DNA from: Toxotes chatareus
Taxonomy: Eukaryota > Chordata > Actinopteri > Toxotidae
Assembly: GCA_016801885.1 (NCBI GenBank)
Contig: CM028882.1
Location: 620,001 to 684,000, forward strand
Direction: 5' to 3'
DNA length: 64,000 nucleotides
How positions within the stretch are numbered: the stretch's first letter is position 1; each line of letters begins with the position of its first letter. The position numbers were made by a program, and so were the translations under genes. This document shows, one piece after another, positions 59,630 to 64,000 of this stretch. The notes below the pieces were generated by a model, which was not told the origin of the DNA, did no database searches, and saw nothing but the letters and a program-made list of their open reading frames with translations.

Positions 59630-59746
59630 CGAATTTCCCCACGTGGATTAATAAAGTATCTCTATCTATATATCTATATATATATATATAGATATATATA
59701 GAGAGAGAGAGAGAGAGAGGTAGATAGATAGATAGATGGATAGATA
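59630..59746 (+). repeat. LINE-type tail grading into (TATC)n/(AT)n/(GA)n/(GATA)n
   Basis: TTCCCCACGTGGATTAATAA then AGTATCTCTATCTATATATC. This resembles the TTTCCCCATTGTGGGACTAA-TAAAGG tail of LINE relic A at 18,560. The following AT stretch is nearly palindromic (CTATATATCTATATATATAT...AGATATATATAG), then (GA)n and (GATA)n. Confidence 0.7.
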
Positions 59747-60029
59747 ATGCACCCATTTGTCTGTTTTATTGTATTGTTTTGGTTTTTAGTATTTATGTTA
59801 TTATTTAAGCTTAAATGGCCAGCTGTAAACTGCCCACCAAAAACCTAAAAAATCATCTCAACGTCATTGAGAATACGATGCGATGAACAGGATGAAGAAC
59901 GTGGTTCACTTCCTGTTTTCCTGCAGCAGCAGAAGTAAATGAAACTTAATGCAAACAATTCCTACAGGAGCCAGCTTCTGCTGATGACTTCCAAATCCTC
60001 TGTCTGTACAAAGACAGCGAGGACACAAA

Positions 60030-60215
60030 CTGTTCCAACAACACCATGGAGCTGGAGCTGGTTTGGGAAGAACTGGACAGAGGATGAAAGAAAAGCAACC
60101 TGCACGTCTAACATATCTGTGGGAACTTCTGCAACAGTGTTGGATGAACTTTCCGAATAATGTTTGATTTGCATTGTACAAAAAACGTGAGGAGTGTGTT
60201 CAGCTGCTGCTTAAA
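60030..60215 (+). mobile_element. Tc1-like transposase C-terminal relic
   Basis: 'MELELVWEELDR' is followed, after a frame change near 60,085, by 'MKEKQPARLTYLWELLQQCW' then 'MNFPNNV', a stop, and 'KKREECVQLLL'. It aligns with the Tc1 C-terminus 'LNPIExVWDELDRRVKxxQPTSxxxLWELLQxCWxxIP...RMPRVCxAVI'. The Glu in 'TMELELVW' sits where the third catalytic residue of DD34E falls, but its surroundings ('NNTME' for 'DLNPIE') are eroded. Sequence from about 59,980 may belong to the same copy. Terminal repeats were not recognised. Confidence 0.75.
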
Positions 60216-60219
60216 TTTA

Positions 60220-63020
60220 GTTCAACAAATGTATTCTTTTTTTTTTTTATGTCCAGTTGAATATAGAATAAATTACTGAATTATGTCAAATTTAAAAAAA
60301 CAACTAGAAACATGGAGGTGTTCTGAAACTGAATACATACATACACATATATACATACATAGATTTGAACTCCTCTCAGTAGGAACCCAACCTCAAAGGC
60401 TCCACAACCCCGAGAGGCAATAGAAGGATGACTGTATTAAATAAGACATCCATACTGTAAATGCCTGTAGAACATCTCAGTTCAGAGAGTAAACACAGAG
60501 GCCTCAGACTGAACTAGGCTTTATTGTTTTTAGTGGACAAAATGGATAATGTAAATATTATAGTAATTATTGGTACACTGTCAGCGCAGTATTTATCAAT
60601 GCTGAAATAAAACTAAGCTATTCTAAATCGTGTGGTAAGAGTTACATTCTTGTTTTTCTTAAATTGTGAAATGGTATTTGTGTTTTACTAAGAAATTATA
60701 ATTTTCAAAAATTCTCTAATTCTTTCTAGTGGGTTTAATCTGTTCGATTTTCACTTATTTATTTGTACCTGAAAACTATGAACGATGACACATTCATATC
60801 GGTCATGTGTGAGCAGCAACACACTGATTCAGCTGCTGCTGCTGGGAGACACAAACAGGACAACTTCAGCAGGAAGGAAGCTCGATGAGTGATTTTCCAG
60901 AATGTTTAGAAACGAACCTGACAGGTAGGTGAATAATCTTCAGCTAACCGGAAATGGAAACACTGAGCAAAGCCGAGCATCCTTGGTTTTTCATGCGACC
61001 TCGCTGCGACCTCAGCGAGACGCAGCTTGACCTTCAAGCTCAGAGAATGAGCTCTGACAGACATCACAGCCAGCAACATCAGGATGTAAAGGCCATTTAC
61101 TACATTTAAATGAATTGAATGAAATTCAATAAGTTTGAATTCAAATTTAATTAAATAATTTAAATTTTTTTTTTTTTTTTTTGGTGCTATCCATGGCGCT
61201 TTGGAGGCGTTGTCCTGCCTCCATCTAACTTCTGTGATCAGATTAGAAACTGGGCTTAATCCTCTTTTTTTTTTTTTTTTTTCCAATATTACTAATGTAT
61301 ATTCTATTGGCTGAATTTGACAGATGTCTAAACCTCGTCAATCCGACCCTGCCTGATACACTGACTGCTGCTGCTGCAGCTCGCTCTCCTCTGGATATTA
61401 TCTGTCAGGGCGGAGAACACGCTCGTACACGGGGGACCACAAATTCGGGTCATAGCCTACATTTTTCTTTTCCCGCCGGTTGTTAATGTACATGAAACGC
61501 TGTGTTACAATTTAGGAATCAATCTGCTTAGAAACCGGAGGAAAAGAGCCGATGACATTTTTAATAAAACTGTAGAATGTTCATATATTTGAATCCTATT
61601 TTATTTTTGGTTATCGATATTTTAATAAATTAAAATGTTAAAAAAAAAAAAAAAAAACAAGCACCATTCCATTTTTAAGTCTTTAAAGTCTTTGACATAT
61701 TTCCTGAAATACAAAATAAAAATTATACATAATAATAATAATAATAACATTCCCTTTTCTCGTCTTTTTAATCGTTTTCTTCTTTTATTTTATAGTTAAT
61801 TTTCAGCTCTTCAGGAACTCTGATATATAAATGTCACCTCACACCTGTCACACACACCAGTCTTTCCAGTGCTGTTCAGAAACCTGTACAGAGCATAAAC
61901 CAGTACATACAGTAAACAGGTCTACAGGCTACAAACAGCAGGAGAGGAGAATCACAACAATCCTAAAGCTTCAGCTGTCGATCAAATCATGTCCTATTGA
62001 CCGTACATACTGCGCTGGGACCGGAACCGGGACCAGGACCAGGACCAGGACCAACTTCACCTGAAGTCACTGATGAAAAGTCGCCGGCGGCGTCTTTCAG
62101 GACCGACGAGATCCAGCCAATCCGCCTTCCTGTGCATTCAGATTCAGTTTACTGAGAGTCAATTTAATAACAAACAAAGATGTGCAGTGTGATACTACAG
62201 AGGAGACACCGTGTTAAGAAAGCAGAGAGTGTTTGATTGAAAACTCAGCTGCTGGTGTGTCAGGACGGTCACATGGTGGCCACCAGCGTCACTGCTGTGG
62301 GTCTGTAAACGAGCAGAAGATATAGGACAACTAAAGTGTAGAGCTCCACTGTCCTCTACTGGACAAACACGGACACTGCAACTGCTCTGCTCGGAAACGT
62401 CAGCTCTACAGTTGATGATCCATCCTTTTCTTTCCTACGTCATTTAGATTGGATTACCACGACCTGATGCTCAGGTAATATCCACTTTGTTTAGCAAACT
62501 GGTTTCTTTCCCTGTGCTATCAACTATAAACATATATTGTAATGATTTTTTGTTGTTAAAGATTTGAAAGTAACTTTATGCTGCCTCCACCTTTGTTGAC
62601 CCAGTCTGGCCCAGAGTTAGAGACAGGCTTATAGAGCATTAATATACAAGGCTTTCATTAAAGGTAGAGTTAATTCAGACTATAAATTGACAGTACCCAG
62701 GCAGTGTTGCCCCCTCCAGTCTCAGGGGCTAACACACTGCTACTTGCCAACTGGTGAGTCACCAAGACTTATAGTTTATTAAGAGGCCTATCTGACATAA
62801 CAGTCATAGGACAAGCATAACAAGACCGAATACAAATGGACAGCAATTAAAGTTAACTAAATAGTGCAAATGCTAAAGCTACGTTTGGGTTTGATTCGTC
62901 TCTTCTCAAAAAACAGGCCAGCAGCGCATCATTTAGTAAATGTATGTAATAAAAGTTTTAATTTTTAAACTTTTTTTAACTTTTCTAGTCTCATCTACCA
63001 CTCAAATGGCTTTTATTCTA
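60220..63020. other. No gene seen
   Basis: Unique sequence with T runs near 61,168 and 61,265, an A run near 61,640, (ATA)n near 61,728-61,746, and an imperfect GGACCA minisatellite at 62,020-62,052. Confidence 0.5.
62020..62052. repeat. Imperfect (GGACCA)n minisatellite
   Basis: About five GGACCA/GGAACC units in tandem. Confidence 0.85.
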
Positions 63021-63024
63021 CAAG

Positions 63025-63164
63025 TCACATTCACCCATGCGCACACACTTTCATGCTTCAATTTGAAGTTCAGTATCCTTCCCAAGGACACTTGGACCCA
63101 CAGACTGGAGGAGCCAGGGACCGAACCTCCATTCTTCTGATCAGTGGACGACTTGCTCTACCTG
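63025..63164 (-). mobile_element. tRNA-derived SINE: head and start of body, 5'-truncated
   Basis: On the minus strand: GGTAGAGCAAGTCGTCCACT, GAGGTTCGGTCCCTGGCTCC, then AAGTGTCCTTGGGAAGGATA and CTGAACTTCAAATTG. This follows the fish SINE 'GTGGCTCAGTGGGTAGAGCGGGTCGTCCACTAAT...GGTTCGATCCCCGGCTCC...AAGTGTCCTTGGGCAAGATACTGAACCCCAAATTG'. The B box (63,117-63,127) carries one change (GGTTCGGTCCC). The first bases with most of the A box are missing, so RNA polymerase III transcription is unlikely. Confidence 0.75.
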
Positions 63165-63397
63165 TTATTGTGTGAAAGCAACACTTCAAAAGTGCAATGA
63201 AATGCCTTACTTTCTTTTGTTTTTGTTTGTTACCTGATCTGTTTTTTGAGCTGATTTGTTTTTCTTTGCTATGTTGAACCCAGCAACAATTTCCCCAAAA
63301 TCTTTTTACACATTCCCAAAATGTTTTGTTCCATCATACAGTCTGACACCCAGGAACCAGCTCTAGTTTTAATGCCAGTGTCTCGATCAAAGGCAAG

Positions 63398-63769
63398 TTA
63401 AAAAGATTTTACCCACAGCAGCTTTAAGAACCACAGGACAGTCTTTGATACTACATTTCCAAGGACGACATCACCAAATGGGACTGGTGAAAAACTCTGA
63501 TGAATTTTGAAACCTGCAATCACTCCCTCCTGTCCGTGGCTCTGTTTGTCTGTCTGAACTGAATAAGTACAAATCACATTTTCACTCATGGCCAAGCACA
63601 GGAAGCCGGAGACATTGGAAGTGTGTTTGGGATCGTGGAAGATCCTGCTGCACGACACCCACCTTGAGATCGCTGGTGGGCTCATCATCATCATCATAAG
63701 GTTTTTACAAGTCTCTGCAGACACTTGAAAAAAATTGTCTCTTTTTGTTTCGCTGTTCTCTTCCACCAA
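63398..63769 (-). other. Unidentified 123-codon open frame
   Basis: Reads 'SCSRIFHDPKHTSNVSGFLC', 'LAMSENVICTYSVQTDK' and 'FSPVPFGDVVLGNVVSKTVL' with a Met run from a (CAT)n-like tract. It has no domain I know. It ends beside the inverted L2 tail and may be 3' UTR or repeat sequence open by chance. Confidence 0.2.
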
Positions 63770-63855
63770 TTCAATTCAATTCAATTTTATTTATATAGCG
63801 CCTTCCACAATCAAAATTGTCTCAAAGCGCTTTACAGAGACCCAGAGCCTGAACC
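63768..63855 (-). mobile_element. L2-type LINE 3' tail, inverted
   Basis: Plus strand reads AATTCAATTCAATTCAATTT, TATTTATATAGCGCCTTCCA, AATCAAAATTGTCTCAAAGC, GCTTTACAGAGACCCAGAGC. This is the near-exact reverse complement of the tail at about 49,285-49,370. Homology ends near 63,855, so only the 3' terminus was inserted or kept. Confidence 0.88.
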
Positions 63856-64000
63856 AGGTGCGCGAGGTGGAAGAGAACAGTGTACTGATTGCAGCATGTG
63901 TCCACTTGGTGTCACCCTAACACCATAAATACATCCACCACTCTGCGCTTTTTAACATGAATGGTTTATGTTCCTATTTTTACCAGCTGTGCGGGATCCT

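Larger units (their letters stand above)
55675..60025. other. No gene seen; small repeat remnants
   Basis: Holds a hairpin (57,460), a minus-strand retroposon tail (58,532-58,640), and an AATAAAG-(TATC)n tail (59,630-59,746). An open minus-strand frame at 56,295-56,702 has no convincing family. Confidence 0.5.

Noticed and set aside
1..64000. tRNA, rRNA, snRNA genes and CRISPR arrays
   Set aside because: I scanned both strands for tRNA A/B boxes with cloverleaf context, snRNA starts and regularly spaced repeats. The only tRNA-like sequence is the SINE head at 63,025-63,164.

Overview
The window looks like teleost fish nuclear DNA. It is AT-rich and crowded with long (CA)n/(TG)n microsatellites. 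It carries decayed copies of fish-type transposons: L2-like and other non-LTR retrotransposons, a Ty3/gypsy element, Tc1-like and mariner-like DNA transposons, and a tRNA-derived SINE. It also has the telomere-like 'CCTAACCCTAA' dispersed repeat that sits beside (CA)n arrays in many fish. I found no host exon chain that I can defend, and no tRNA, rRNA, snRNA or CRISPR. It is best read as a large intergenic or intronic region. Species and chromosome cannot be told from the sequence alone.

Layout. 1-9,600: sparse, with microsatellites, a retroposon tail running into a Tc1-like relic (2,655-3,155), a degenerate dispersed repeat and a perfect hairpin near 7,640. 9,600-17,900: a small reverse-transcriptase fragment with a YVDD box (minus), a second telomere-like repeat fused to a (TG)n array, and an L2-type LINE 3' end (14,680-15,212). 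17,930-25,190: the densest retrotransposon cluster, with two LINEs end to end, a third with its catalytic region deleted, a minus-strand LINE tail, and a broken gypsy integrase. 25,200-44,800: mostly unique sequence, with a 21-bp perfect inverted repeat (28,697-28,749), a fish dispersed repeat at 34.6 kb, a LINE tail at 35 kb, and several blocks whose texture resembles conserved non-coding elements. 44,805-45,290: two mariner-like relics head to head. 48,090-49,600: a relic of a YqaJ/lambda-exonuclease-type nuclease domain beside an L2 3' end and a second L2-type tail. 52,650-53,620: an R2/R4-type LINE relic abutting a minus-strand coding-like block I cannot identify. 55,397-55,672: a probable LTR. 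60,030-60,215: a second Tc1-like transposase relic. 63,025-64,000: a SINE head and an L2 tail, both minus.

Nothing here forms a working gene system. Every coding fragment carries stops, frameshifts, deletions or changed catalytic positions. The most unusual item is the YqaJ-type nuclease relic at 48.1-48.3 kb. Next are the head-to-head mariner ends, the two homologous hairpins at 7.64 and 57.46 kb with a compensatory base-pair change, and the unidentified coding-like block at 53.5 kb.
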